Below, in pieces: positions 1 to 9,459 of a DNA stretch of 64,000 bases. This DNA is from Ascaphus truei. Taxonomy: Eukaryota > Chordata > Amphibia > Anura > Ascaphidae. The stretch is from positions 124,001 through 188,000 of the forward strand of contig WSYH01000263.1 in NCBI GenBank assembly GCA_036426205.1. Reading direction: 5' to 3'. The position numbers and the translations under genes are program-made. Position 1 is the stretch's first letter, and each line of letters begins with the position of its first letter. The notes under the pieces are model-generated. The model was given only the letters and a program-made list of their open reading frames with translations. It had not been told where the DNA came from and searched no databases.

Positions 1-620
1 GTAGAATGGCATCCCGGATAGTTCCTGCGACCGGATCTTGTTCTTGATAACGTACCATGTCTTCCCAAGCAATGATCTGGTCGGGAGTAACATGCATCCC
101 ACTCGGGTCACGATAGGCTGCAGGTATAGCGGTGTGGGTGCATCAGCTACCCGTAATTCTGAAAAGGCTACTTGCTCATCCATGATGGCTGCCGTGCCGC
201 AGAGGGCTCTTATTCTGGGCCCGGGGATCTCTTCCCACTGATCTTCATCGATGGTAGGGATCAACCCCGGTCGCCTCGACAAGGCGTCCGCCCCAATGTT
301 TAATGGCCCAGGTTTGTATTTCAAGGTGAAGTTGTAATTGAAAAGCGCGGCCAACCAGCGATGTCCGGTCGCATCCAGTTTGGCTGAGGTCATGATGTAG
401 GTTAGAGGATTATTGTCGGTGCGTACTTCGAACGACACCCCGTACAGATAGTCCCGAAGTTTATCCACTATGGCCCACTTAAGGGCCAAGAATTCGAGCT
501 TGTGTACTGGATAGTTCTGTTCACTGGTGGTGAGGCTGCGGCTGATGTACGCTACGGGTCGCAACCCCTCGGGATATTTTTGATGCAACACGGCTCCTAG
601 GCCGCTCAGGCTGGCGTCCA
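1..620 (-). pseudogene. Ty3/gypsy pol: RNase H part, out of frame with RT
   Basis: This is the continuation of the gypsy polyprotein read on the minus strand. The translation shows RNase H landmarks: a first acidic site followed by AS near 620, an LEFLALKWAI segment carrying the conserved Glu, RTDNNPLTY carrying the second Asp, and the usual end of the domain, GADALSRRPG, near 260-300. RNase H removes the RNA template during reverse transcription. It is not in frame with the RT domain: one base is missing around 615-625, exactly at the start of RNase H, so the upstream frame stops at 606. A further frame change seems likely around 75-130, but this is uncertain. Integrase and the 3' LTR would lie left of the window edge and cannot be seen. 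Confidence 0.85.
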
Positions 621-3600
621 GTGCAGGATGTAGGGTTGGTCGGGATTGGCGTAGGCCAAGACCGGAGCAGCCGTCAGGCTCTGCTTCAGGTCGTGGAAGG
701 CTTGGTAACACTCGGGGGTCCATTTATCCCCGAAGGGCTGTTTGGCAGAGTGGGTCTTCTGGCCCGTTTCAGACGGGTATATGCGGAGCAGACTGTTGAG
801 GGCTTTGGCCCTACGTGAATACCCCTCCACAAATCGCCGATAGTAGCCACAGAAACCCAGGAATGAGCGTAGCTCCCCCACATTCTCGGGACGAGGCCAG
901 TTAACGACAGCTTCTATCTTAGCGGGATCAGTGGCGATTCCGGCGCCAGACACTATGTGCCCTACATACGTTACTGAGGTCTGACAGAACCGACATTTGT
1001 CCAGAGAGAGTTTGAGGCCTTCTGCGAACAGCCTATCCAGTACCTTCAAGAGACGATTCTCATGCTCCTCCAAGGTTTTCCCGAAGACTATGATGTCATC
1101 TAGGTACACCAGGCATTCTCGGGGGTTGAGGTCACCCAACGTCTTCTCCATTAATCGCTGGAAGGTGGCGGGCGCCCCGCATATGCCTTGGGGCATGCGG
1201 GTGAACTGATAAAACCCAAGGGAGCAGACGAAGGCTGTCTTTTCTTGATCATTTGGGCTCATCGGGACTTGATAGTACCCAGACCGTAGGTCCAGTACGC
1301 TGAACCACTGGCTCCCGTGTAGGGCATCTAGGATCTCTTCTATACGAGGGAGGTTATACTGATCCGGTACCGTCCGATTGTTCAGCGTCCGATAATCTAC
1401 ACACAGCCTCACAGTTCCATTTTTCTTACTCACCACCACTATAGGGGAGGCGTAGGGGCTTCTGGACTCAGTGACAGTCCCTGCGGCCTCCATGTCATGG
1501 ATAGCGGCTCTCACATCCTCCACATCCCGGGGAGCGAGTCGGCGAGAACGTTCTCTGAAGGGCTTCTCATCCATCATGCGAATGGTGTGCTGGGCGTTGC
1601 GGCTACACCCCACATCCATCTCCCCGGTAGAGAATACGGATTGTCTTTTTTCTAGTTGCACCCGTAAACGGTCCTTCCAGGTTCCAGGCAATTCGGCCGA
1701 GTCGAAATCGAAGTCCAGGGCCGTCCCTGTTTCTTTCACTCGGGTCGTATTTACTTGCACGGCTTCTTCCACTGAACTAACAGGATAGATTGTTCCTATC
1801 TGTTGGCCCACATCGATGACCAGGGAGAAGGGTGATAGATTCTGCACCATCACATCAATCCGTCTAGGAATGGAGCCTTGCCAATAGCGAAATTCGGGTA
1901 CAAGCCGATATCCTCGCCTCATATCTTCTCCGGGAGTACTCTCGAGTGAAAATTGTTGGTCTTCGGCTAGACGCTCCGCATAAGCACACCAAGCGGAAAT
2001 TCTTTGCGTTTCTCCGGGAAAAAGCTTTGTCCACCCCTTTCGCTCACAGAACAATAGTCCGTAGTCATCTGGAGGAGAGGAAGGCTGGGCTGGGTCGGAT
2101 TGAACCAATTGCAGCTGTAGACTGGACATGGGGAGCTCTTTAGTTTCGTGTAGATAGGCCCGGATGACCGCTTGTACAATATCGGCATTGGTGCCAAGGA
2201 TAATAGGGTACTTGGGGGTGTCTCGGTGTTCCGGACACACCAAGGCATCCACCTTCATGGGGTGAGACTTTCCCGTGTTGAGCTGTTGTATTTCCAGATC
2301 CACTGTCACTAACCCGTCGTCGTTGCTCAGCTCGCGTACCTTGATGTGGTCCGCCGGTCGCAGCGAACGCTTCTGAAGATGATGATCATAGAACCCTCTG
2401 TATATGATGGTGACTTGGGATCCGGTGTCTAGTAGTGCAGAAGAGTTGATTCCATCCACTAAAAATCGGATCAGCGCTACCGGTCCCACTCGATTCCCAT
2501 CTTCTACCGATTCGGCCCCTCCGGACGGGGTTCCGTCTGTATCTGCATCCGCCGCATACACCCTGCAGACCATAGCCTGGGACGGGAACTTCGGGGGTGA
2601 GGGGCTCCGGGGTCGAGAAGTGCCCAGGCGGCAATCGTAGGATAGATGTCCCCGCTTCCCGCACTTGTAGCAGGACATATCTCTGGGGATGGCCCGGCGA
2701 TCCGGCGGAGGGGACGACTGTCCCGCAAAAGGCGATTTCTCGGAGCCAGGCTGGTCCGGTGGTTCCTCTTTCTTCTCTGTACTTCCTCTGGACTTAGCGC
2801 CACCGCTAACTTTCGGCCTCTGAGGAGAGTGAAGCATTAGATGTGTCTCGTGTTCCTTCACCTGTTGCAGTAGTTGGATGAACGAGGTGGGGGGGCCCTG
2901 GGTGAGGTGATCACGAATCATGCTGGCTATTGGGTGAGAAGGACTGGATCCGCGGAGGTACTGCTTCAGGAGATACTCATTCATCTGGGAGGGTAGTACA
3001 TATTTATAATGCAGCAGCGGTTCGAGAGATATTTGCACACGGTGTATATAGGTGGATAACTCTTCCCCATCCTTCTGGTTTACGGCATAATACTTGGCCC
3101 ACAAGGCCCCGTCATCCTCTTTCGCGCTACAGGCTTCGGCCAGGAATTCTATCATCAAGCGAGAGGTTAGATCGGGGTACTGTTCACGGTGTATTCTGAT
3201 CAGAGTGGCCGCCGGGGGCCGCAGGCACTCCATGAGCCTCTGTCGTTTTACTACATCGGTGCACGACCACTCTTCCATCACTCCCCGCGTGTGCTCTTTC
3301 CACGTTTCTACCCCATCTTCCCCGGTAGGCAGAGGGAGGGTCCCCGAGAAGGCTTTTAGCTTCCGGTAGTTCTGGGCGTGGGTGGCTAAGGTAAGCGCTT
3401 CGACTAGCGGCGGCAAACTGGGGGGGCTAGATAGCAGGTCTATTTTGTCATTCAGTTTCTTTAGCATATTACTAATCACTCCAGCCTCCATGGATGCGCT
3501 GGATCCTGGGTCACTGGACATGGAGCGGCAGCTACCGACCTCACTCTCAGCATAGTGGATCAACGGGAGGGTGGGGTCGTCCTCATCCAATGGACGTACG

Positions 3601-3656
3601 AGGGGATCTCGGAGGGGGTAAACGAAAGGACTACCGCTAGGCGGTGCATCGGGCAA
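606..3656 (-). CDS. Ty3/gypsy retrotransposon gag (C-terminal part)-protease-reverse transcriptase frame
   Basis: This 1016-codon open frame holds, in order, a capsid-like helical gag region (about residues 60-290), a CCHC zinc knuckle CYKCGKRGHLSYDC (about 328-341, RNA binding), an aspartic protease motif LLDTGSQVTIIY (about 409) and a reverse transcriptase (about 725-905). The RT shows KNGTVRLCVDYRTLN, FTRMPQGICGAP and the catalytic YLDDIIVFG. The order gag-pro-RT-RNase H fits Ty3/gypsy. The reported start is not a true N-terminus: it uses a TTG codon, and the gag beginning lies in another frame just upstream (3697-3924). The C-terminus is cut by a frameshift at the first RNase H residues. 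The element is therefore inactive as written, although most of the frame is intact, suggesting a fairly recent insertion or residual sequencing errors. Confidence 0.9.
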   Translation of the reverse strand: MPDAPPSGSPFVYPLRDPLVRPLDEDDPTLPLIHYAESEVGSCRSMSSDPGSSASMEAGVISNMLKKLNDKIDLLSSPPSLPPLVEALTLATHAQNYRKLKAFSGTLPLPTGEDGVETWKEHTRGVMEEWSCTDVVKRQRLMECLRPPAATLIRIHREQYPDLTSRLMIEFLAEACSAKEDDGALWAKYYAVNQKDGEELSTYIHRVQISLEPLLHYKYVLPSQMNEYLLKQYLRGSSPSHPIASMIRDHLTQGPPTSFIQLLQQVKEHETHLMLHSPQRPKVSGGAKSRGSTEKKEEPPDQPGSEKSPFAGQSSPPPDRRAIPRDMSCYKCGKRGHLSYDCRLGTSRPRSPSPPKFPSQAMVCRVYAADADTDGTPSGGAESVEDGNRVGPVALIRFLVDGINSSALLDTGSQVTIIYRGFYDHHLQKRSLRPADHIKVRELSNDDGLVTVDLEIQQLNTGKSHPMKVDALVCPEHRDTPKYPIILGTNADIVQAVIRAYLHETKELPMSSLQLQLVQSDPAQPSSPPDDYGLLFCERKGWTKLFPGETQRISAWCAYAERLAEDQQFSLESTPGEDMRRGYRLVPEFRYWQGSIPRRIDVMVQNLSPFSLVIDVGQQIGTIYPVSSVEEAVQVNTTRVKETGTALDFDFDSAELPGTWKDRLRVQLEKRQSVFSTGEMDVGCSRNAQHTIRMMDEKPFRERSRRLAPRDVEDVRAAIHDMEAAGTVTESRSPYASPIVVVSKKNGTVRLCVDYRTLNNRTVPDQYNLPRIEEILDALHGSQWFSVLDLRSGYYQVPMSPNDQEKTAFVCSLGFYQFTRMPQGICGAPATFQRLMEKTLGDLNPRECLVYLDDIIVFGKTLEEHENRLLKVLDRLFAEGLKLSLDKCRFCQTSVTYVGHIVSGAGIATDPAKIEAVVNWPRPENVGELRSFLGFCGYYRRFVEGYSRRAKALNSLLRIYPSETGQKTHSAKQPFGDKWTPECYQAFHDLKQSLTAAPVLAYANPDQPYILHWTPA

Positions 3657-3696
3657 GACCAGGGATTGCGGGACAGCAGGTTCGAGCGCTAACAGG

Positions 3697-3924
3697 TTAC
3701 GCCGACAGTCTAAGTAAGGTATTCCACTTGGAGTCGTGGTCTACCATTACATCTACCAGGCGAGCTTTGGCAAAACCCGGGAGTTGTCGCAAGGCCATCT
3801 GTAAAGTCTCTAATGGTAAGGCCATGGGCACTCGGGCCAGCGCTACGGCGCGACGAGTAGGCGTGCGTACTTGACGAGCCCAGTCTCGTATCTCGTGACG
3901 GGTGGGCAAAGCCATGGTGATCAC
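3697..3924 (-). pseudogene. N-terminal gag segment with PNMA-like fold, frameshifted
   Basis: This 75-codon frame precedes the gypsy gag. Its pattern is Arg plus a beta strand (AVALARVPMA), a helix (LETLQMALRQLPGF) and a strand pair ending KWNTLL. It resembles the RRM-like N-terminal domain of PNMA family proteins, which descend from gypsy gag genes. It stops at TAA near 3697, while the next frame (shifted by one base) reads on without a stop into the 606-3656 frame, so a one-base indel around 3700-3725 probably split gag. The same layout, including the following Pro-rich stretch, is unbroken in the element at 5074-11138, which supports the reading. The PNMA resemblance is by eye. Confidence 0.6.
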
Positions 3925-3957
3925 AATTTAGGTTCGAGGGGCACCCCAGGTCTGAAA

Positions 3958-3974
3958 TCTCAGCAGCGCCTCCA
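3958..3974 (-). other. Primer binding site of the gypsy element
   Basis: Read on the minus strand, TGGAGGCGCTGCTGAGA begins two bases after the 5' LTR end. A PBS normally starts TGG because it pairs with the CCA end of a tRNA. From memory the complement looks closest to a threonine tRNA 3' end with about two mismatches; this is tentative. The identical 17-mer occurs at 9441-9457 beside the second element. Confidence 0.65.
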
Positions 3975-3976
3975 AA

Positions 3977-4430
3977 TGTAACCCTGCTTCCTATCACTAG
4001 CAAGCTGTTACTATGTGCTGTGTTACCTGCTGGCTCACAGGGCCTAAGTCTCTGCCACGGAGAGCCTGGGGTGCGTGCAATATATATAAGTAGCCCCCGG
4101 TACAATACTGCGTTAGCCCCGGTACAATAGTGCGGTTGCCCCCGGTACAATAGTGCGGTTGCCCCCGGTACAATAGTGCGGTTGCCCCGGTACAATAGTG
4201 CGGTTGCCCCCGGTACAATACTGCGGTAGCCCCGGTACAATAGTGCGGTAGCCCCGGTACAATAGTGCGGTAGCCCCGGTACAATAGTGCGGTAGCCCCG
4301 GTACAATAGTGCGGTAGCCCCGGTACAATACTGCGGTAGCCCCGGTACAATAGTGCGGTAGCCCCGGTACAATACTGCGGTAGCCCCGGTACAATAGTGC
4401 AGTAGTCCCTACCTGTTTAATACAGTTACA
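3977..4430 (-). mobile_element. 5' LTR of the Ty3/gypsy element (454 bp)
   Basis: It begins TGTAAC and ends GTTACA, a perfect short terminal inverted repeat, and directly abuts the PBS. On the minus strand it contains a minisatellite-rich U3, a TATA-like stretch (TTATATATATTG, near 4078-4090) and a short R/U5. Its U5-like part resembles the start of the longer LTR at 9460 (both include CTGGCTCACAGG or TTGGCTCACAGG), so the two families are related. The partner LTR lies outside the window, so neither identity nor target duplication can be tested. Confidence 0.7.
4086..4412. repeat. 22-bp minisatellite inside the gypsy LTR (~14-15 copies)
   Basis: Unit CCCCGGTACAATAGTGCGGTAG, period 22 (23 where an extra C is present). 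Units vary at one position (TAGTGCGG versus TACTGCGG). The unit lacks stop codons, so all three minus frames are open here and give spurious Tyr/Arg/Gly-rich proteins. It lies in the U3 part of the LTR, where repeat number could affect promoter activity; that is inference. Confidence 0.9.
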
Positions 4431-5073
4431 ATGGCTGCTGCTCCCTCTCGCGCATTTGGTGGGGTTAATAATGACTGCTACATCTGTACGCTCATTTCGA
4501 TCAATCCCCCAGTGAAGGGTTAATAAGAAGCTTATTGTAACATTTGCCCTTATATATTTTTCAAGGGAAAATAACAATTTCTTCCTTACTCTTGTGCATG
4601 GCAGTCGTGGTCCCTGCCATGGTCAATCATTTGTCCATTGTAACCCTTTTATCTAGTATCTTGGTACCTTTCCTTTCAGAGGAAATATCCAATGACTTGT
4701 AAAACATGCCTGTGGTATCTGCCATCTCCATACCGGATTTCCCATTCACCTTACTGTTAAGATCACTTTCCTTTTGTTACGACTGAAAAAGTCTGTGTTC
4801 TAGAGCTGTGGGTGTCAAACCTCTCTGCAGGGACACCCGGCCAGACCAGGCTTCCGAGGCAGCCACCCCATGTTCTACCCAGAATGCAAAGTAGGTACAC
4901 GTGAGCAGGGCCGTCTTAACAGCATTGTAGGCCCCCGGGCAAAGCAGTGCACTGGAATAAAAATGTCAATTATCCATAAAATAAACTTATATTTATTGGT
5001 ACCTCCAACAAAACCGTTAATTGCCTCCCGCGAATCCGTTACAGTATTCTGCTTCCATAACATTGCAAGCAAT
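4431..5073. other. Stretch between the two LTR elements, no gene seen
   Basis: No coding signal. It includes a GGGCCGTCTTAACAGCATTG stretch near 4911 that looks like part of an old dispersed repeat, and AT-rich sequence. The last four bases (CAAT) are the left target duplication of the next element. Confidence 0.5.
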
Positions 5074-6893
5074 TGTAGCCCTCTTTCCCCCACCCTAAGT
5101 GAGATTGGGGTGTGTAGGTGTATCTGACTACTTCTAGTGTGGTGCTATACCTGTTGGCTCACAGGAGGGCTGAGCGTCCGCCATGGGGAACCTGGGGCCA
5201 TTATACTAGGGGTACTTACTTCCAACGATGCAGCGCCTCCACCTGCGATGGCTCCCACCATAGGGGGAGTGGTTCCTCGCAGGACAATCACAATAATCGA
5301 TACTCACACAGATATATATATTAACTAGGGACTTTACTCAACATGCAAGAAACAGATCACAGCAATATCAACATCATAACCTGTGCCCCTCTCTAGAGGA
5401 GACACTTACTGCGTCGCGCAGGACGCTTCCCAACACTAGGTGATCCCACCCAGTGTCCCGAGAATCCCCACCCAATGTCCCGCACTCTAGTAGAGAACGT
5501 GGGTGACTGCGCAGTCACTAATTAATGTGTTAGGCCTGTTGGTGCACATATATATAGTGAATACCTTCCGAGCACTCCGATGCTCGGGTCCGCAACAATC
5601 TTCTAAAAGGGTCAGACGTGCGATGCATCCGTCTGATCCTATCCAGGTAATTCTCCAGGAACCCCAACGAGGGTCCCACCGCTTCACGTGAACACAACCG
5701 AATCACGGCAACATCAACCGCATCACGGGAACAGCAACCGCCGCTATCCCTGTCTATCCCTAACTAACCCTAAAGTGACAGGAACCCTAACCTAGGGCCT
5801 GTCCCTATCTGTACCGCAACCTGGGGTGGCTTGGGGAAAACTCCTAGGGCCTGCGGGGTAATAACCTGCCCCACTCCCCTAACTCATCCCAGTCCTGACA
5901 CTCACTGAACCCTAACACTAACACTAACACTACGCACTGCAAACTTCATAACGCGTACAGCCACTTGCTGCACACTATCACTATGCCTTCTTGTCAGGCC
6001 TCACAGCACTGCCAGCCGTGATCCTGACAAGACAGCACACAGACACGCACTAAGGGCAGCGTCCCTATCTGGGCCGTCCCTCAACACTTACCCACTAACC
6101 TGGTGGGGAGTTGGGGCCTTACTTGGGATGTGGGGACCTTACTCGATGCAGGAGCTGCACATGCTCTCTGCACCCTTCCTTCCCTCACAGCTCCCCAGCT
6201 CCAACTGCCGTTCTCAGCGCGCGAAATGTATCTTATTGCTCCCTCTGGAGATCCTTGGCCCTTATTGGCCACACGGAGGCACCTGATGTGCTTGCCCCTA
6301 AGCCTCATGGGAGTTGTAGTCCCGTGGAGGCTGCAAATACATTGGGGCCGCGTGCGCGCCTCCCCTGCGCCTGCGCGAACTACCAATGGCCGTCGCAACC
6401 TCTCCTGAACAGTCCCTGCCCTCGCGCGACTCTCTAGGCTCTGTCCTGCGCATGCGCGACCTCTCTGGAGCTCTCCTGCCTCCTGGCTATTCCTGCGCAT
6501 GCGCGAGCTGTTGCGCAATGGCGGCGCCCTGTACCCTGAGCCGCCGGGGCCTCGACAACGCGATCGCGGCCCTAACAACGGGCCGCTCGCGTCCCCGGCA
6601 ACCGGCCGCATCAGGGAACAGCGCGCGACTCCCCGCTCCGGCCCCCACCCTTGGAAGTAGCCGACGGGCCCGGCGCTGGCTCCGACGGCACCCGCGACCG
6701 CACTGCTCCAAGGGAGGGGGGTCTCAAGGAGCTGCGGGCAAGGACCTCGTGTCCGGACTCACAAACATGGCGACAAAAAATTGAGACTTGGACAATTTGG
6801 GAAAAAAAATGGAACAGGGCACCCAGCTCACTGATCTCAGCAGCCTCCAAAAGGGAGGGGGGTCTCAAGGAGCTGCGGGAGCTCCAGGCTACA
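5074..6893 (-). repeat. 3' LTR (1820 bp) with a 141-bp internal insertion
   Basis: It matches the other LTR from 5074 to about 6740 with constant spacing. Near its U3 start it carries 141 extra bases (about 6741-6881). These consist of leader/PBS-like sequence followed by a repeat of the GGGAGGGGGGTCTCAAGGAG stretch. The outer end AGCTCCAGGCTACA is intact and abuts the PPT. GC-rich with many CpGs around 6330-6720, it could hold a promoter or CpG island. All short frames inside it are repeated in the other LTR and look spurious. Confidence 0.88.
6741..6881 (-). other. Leader/PBS-derived insertion inside the 3' LTR
   Basis: The segment resembles the element's own leader at 9342-9458 (CAAGGACCTCGTGTCCGGAC..., ACAAACATGGCGAC, TGAGACTTGGACAATTTGGG) but is not identical: near the PBS it reads CAGCAGCCTCCAAAA instead of CAGCAGCGCCTCCAAA. 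It is followed by a second copy of the U3 stretch GGTCTCAAGGAGCTGCGGG. This is the pattern expected if reverse transcriptase switched template to a related but different RNA. It also introduces the stop codon (about 6837) that ends the long frame. Confidence 0.75.
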
Positions 6894-9374
6894 CTCTCCC
6901 CCTGGTGGAAAATACAACGTCCCCGCTTGAGGAACGACATCATTCAACATAATAGTTATACAATCAAAATGCACAGCATAGAAAATACAACTCATCACAT
7001 GGCAATTATATGACTGGGTACAATGAAATTCACACATAATACCCGAGGCTAGCTGAGACCATTTGTGGGGAGCCCCTAATTGAACATGTGGGGGTACCTC
7101 ACTTTTGCGTCCGTGAGCCTCCCCTAGAAAAATTTCTTGGAGAGCACACTCTAAAGCGACAGTTACTGGCTCTTCGCTACTTCCTCCCCCTGGTGGAAGG
7201 AGTAGCACAGTGTCTCTGAATTGTGCCTTTACCCGGTCATCCGCGGCAGGGATGCGGCAGACCAGGAGGCCAGGACCTTTTCCGCGGTCCACGACTTGGC
7301 GAATGGTACACTCCTTTTTGGGCTTAAAGGAGGCAGCTTTCCCTGAATCTCTCTCCTCACAGTCTTTGTCCCTATATTTTTGTGAGGCTTCCACTGAGAA
7401 GCGAGCACTGGACAATGTCTCGGTTTCACCTGGCAGGGGGAAAAGAGTAGACACCTTACCCCTGCGGTGATTCACGGGGGCCAACAGGTCCTCGGGGACG
7501 CTGTCAGTTCCCACCTCGGTTGTCTGGGGACCTGTCCCCGGCACTTCTGGGGAAGTCCACTCACGTTCTGGGCACTCGGGAGCGTTGGATCCCAGTCCTG
7601 GGACCACTTGTGTCGGAGCGCACGGGCTCATACTCCGTTCAGAAGCCGCAACTCTGACCTTCTTCACGGCCAGCTCCATCGGAGATTGTGGGGAGTTAGG
7701 GAGTTCCTTACCACTCCACTGGCTTGGGATGGATTCTCCCAAGGAGGACACTTCCACCAGGACGCGATGTAGAGGGGAGCCCTTCACCCAGGTAACCAGA
7801 CTTAAGGAACCATCGTGCTCCGCGGTCACCTGGAGGCTCACCCCCGACACCCCTGGGGCAGTCGACTCACCCTCATCGTCGTTTGGTACTGGTCCCCATT
7901 CTAGTACCGATGGTACCTCGGTAGTAGGTCGGACTGACCATTGTAGGGCGCACGGGCCCACAGCAGGGTCCGCAACATCGGGGTACACCTCCTCCAGGGC
8001 ACACGGGCCCACAGCAGGCTCTGTATCCGCCGAAATAATTGGTTCGATAACTTCACTAGAGTGGTCCGCCGGCAGGCGCATCACCACGAGAGGTTGGTCG
8101 CTGGAATCACTAAAAGAAAATGGGGGTATAGACACCTTACCCTGTGATTCCGGCATCGGTTGGTCTGGGCTCTGTGGTTCCTGCTCTACCACTAAGCCGT
8201 CCCCTTTGAGAGGGTCTGGAACCGGTTCTGCAACATGGTTGTGAACACACGGGGCCACTGGAATTAGGACAGATTGATTAGCAATGTCACTCACTTTTGC
8301 AGAGGGGTCAGGCTTCCCCGCTTCTTCTTTAACTGCCTCCGTAGCCTGGGGTGTAATAGGCTTCAAGAACCGCACACCGCAGCATTCACATTCGGCCTCC
8401 CACGCCAGTGCACCTCTAGAGCAGTCACAGGTGGGACTAAAACATTGTATACCCGGTTCTCCGCATACCTCAGTCGTCTTGAAGTCTAGCGGTAACTGGG
8501 ACAATTCGGCTCCCGCGTCATAGGCTTCTTGCAGGCAGGGGCACATTAACATAAGGCCATCTACTCCTGGCGCTCGCCAGGCCACATACACATTGGGGTG
8601 TATGTCCTGACAGTCTCTCTCATCCTCATCCTCAGAGAAGAAAGAGTCTATTACGGCATCACTGTATGGTTGAAGATAACAAGGCTTGCTCCCCCTGGTG
8701 GAATCTGAAGATGGGGCACTTTCTACAAGGGAGTGGTTCTGGCTCTGTGCTGAGTCACTCACAGTGCAGGGGCGGGGTTCAGGGTTTCGCGCCCAACCCG
8801 GACAATACTCTGCAACAATTTCTTGCACAGTCCTGGTGCTCTCCCGACTTGGCGGGAGCCGCCATCTTAGGTGTGACTCACTGCTAAAGAGAGACTCCAA
8901 TTTAATCACCGTCTCTGCAATTACGCTAGGGCTCTCTGTATAGATAGGGGGGTAGCCTTCTGGTTTTCCCGCCAATCCCGGACAGTTTTCTTCAACACAA
9001 TCTAGTGCCGGCTTGCAGTCAGCAGCACGTGCGTTCTCCTGCGTTGGCGGGAGACGCCATTTTACTAGGTCTGCGTAAACTAGGGGGTATCCCTCAGATG
9101 GGCCCCCGGGCATACACAGGGCGGACGGTGCCTCTGCCAGGCATATATCCGCAGTGGGGGTTGCTACAAAAAGTATTGTTTTCCATGGGGCCGTGGAATC
9201 GTGTTCTTCATCTAAAACACATGCGTGCGGCCACCCTGGAATTTTACGCATAGAGTACTGAACCTCAACCGCGGGCATAGTTGCGGGAAGGCCTCCTACT
9301 GCCACTACCCGGCCAGGCTCCATATACTGCCTCAAAGCCCAGGCAAGGACCTCGTGTCCGGACTTCACAAACAT
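6837..9374 (-). CDS. Unrecognised ~845-aa protein with PNMA-like N-terminus, encoded by the LTR element
   Basis: The open frame continues upstream to 9479 inside the LTR. I prefer the ATG at 9374 (GCCATG context), downstream of the PBS. Residues about 20-95 (RVVAVGGLPATMPAVEVQY..., PWKTILFVAT) align by eye with the PNMA-like start of the neighbouring gypsy gag. The rest is unknown. It contains a repeated pattern WRLPP(T/S)(Q/R)E at two places, an acidic patch SFFSEDEDERD, a Cys-rich section (CPCLQEAY, CFSPTCDC, CECCGVRF) that could bind zinc, then a long Pro/Ser/Glu-rich, low-complexity tail with two AVGPCALE/Q repeats. No zinc knuckle, protease or RT is visible. The frame runs through the PPT and the first bases of the LTR and stops inside the LTR insertion, so the last ~18 residues are LTR-derived. 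A frame this long without stops in a young element suggests selection. Function is unknown. Confidence 0.7.
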   Translation of the reverse strand: MFVKSGHEVLAWALRQYMEPGRVVAVGGLPATMPAVEVQYSMRKIPGWPHACVLDEEHDSTAPWKTILFVATPTADICLAEAPSALCMPGGPSEGYPLVYADLVKWRLPPTQENARAADCKPALDCVEENCPGLAGKPEGYPPIYTESPSVIAETVIKLESLFSSESHLRWRLPPSRESTRTVQEIVAEYCPGWARNPEPRPCTVSDSAQSQNHSLVESAPSSDSTRGSKPCYLQPYSDAVIDSFFSEDEDERDCQDIHPNVYVAWRAPGVDGLMLMCPCLQEAYDAGAELSQLPLDFKTTEVCGEPGIQCFSPTCDCSRGALAWEAECECCGVRFLKPITPQATEAVKEEAGKPDPSAKVSDIANQSVLIPVAPCVHNHVAEPVPDPLKGDGLVVEQEPQSPDQPMPESQGKVSIPPFSFSDSSDQPLVVMRLPADHSSEVIEPIISADTEPAVGPCALEEVYPDVADPAVGPCALQWSVRPTTEVPSVLEWGPVPNDDEGESTAPGVSGVSLQVTAEHDGSLSLVTWVKGSPLHRVLVEVSSLGESIPSQWSGKELPNSPQSPMELAVKKVRVAASERSMSPCAPTQVVPGLGSNAPECPEREWTSPEVPGTGPQTTEVGTDSVPEDLLAPVNHRRGKVSTLFPLPGETETLSSARFSVEASQKYRDKDCEERDSGKAASFKPKKECTIRQVVDRGKGPGLLVCRIPAADDRVKAQFRDTVLLLPPGGGSSEEPVTVALECALQEIFLGEAHGRKSEVPPHVQLGAPHKWSQLASGIMCEFHCTQSYNCHVMSCIFYAVHFDCITIMLNDVVPQAGTLYFPPGGECSLELPQLLETPLPFGGC
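6894..6903 (-). other. Polypurine tract
   Basis: On the minus strand AGGGGGAGAG lies immediately before the 3' LTR TG, the standard position for plus-strand DNA priming in LTR elements. Similar CCCCCTGGTGG stretches occur at about 7187 and 8691 inside the ORF. Confidence 0.75.
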
Positions 9375-9440
9375 GGCGACAAAAAATTGAGACTTGGACA
9401 ATTTGGGAAAAAAAATGGAACAGGGCACCCCAGGTCTGTA

Positions 9441-9457
9441 TCTCAGCAGCGCCTCCA
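9441..9457 (-). other. Primer binding site of the non-autonomous element
   Basis: TGGAGGCGCTGCTGAGA on the minus strand, two bases from the LTR end, identical to the site at 3958-3974. It links the two elements to one priming tRNA and probably one replication machinery. Confidence 0.7.
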
Positions 9458-9459
9458 AA

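Noticed and set aside
3710..4577. Tyr/Arg/Gly repeat frames on the minus strand
   Set aside because: They are translations of the 22-bp LTR minisatellite.
5118..6784. Short frames in the LTRs that are repeated with identical proteins at 9504-11353
   Set aside because: Identity reflects LTR identity, not selection. They overlap on both strands and lack coding character.
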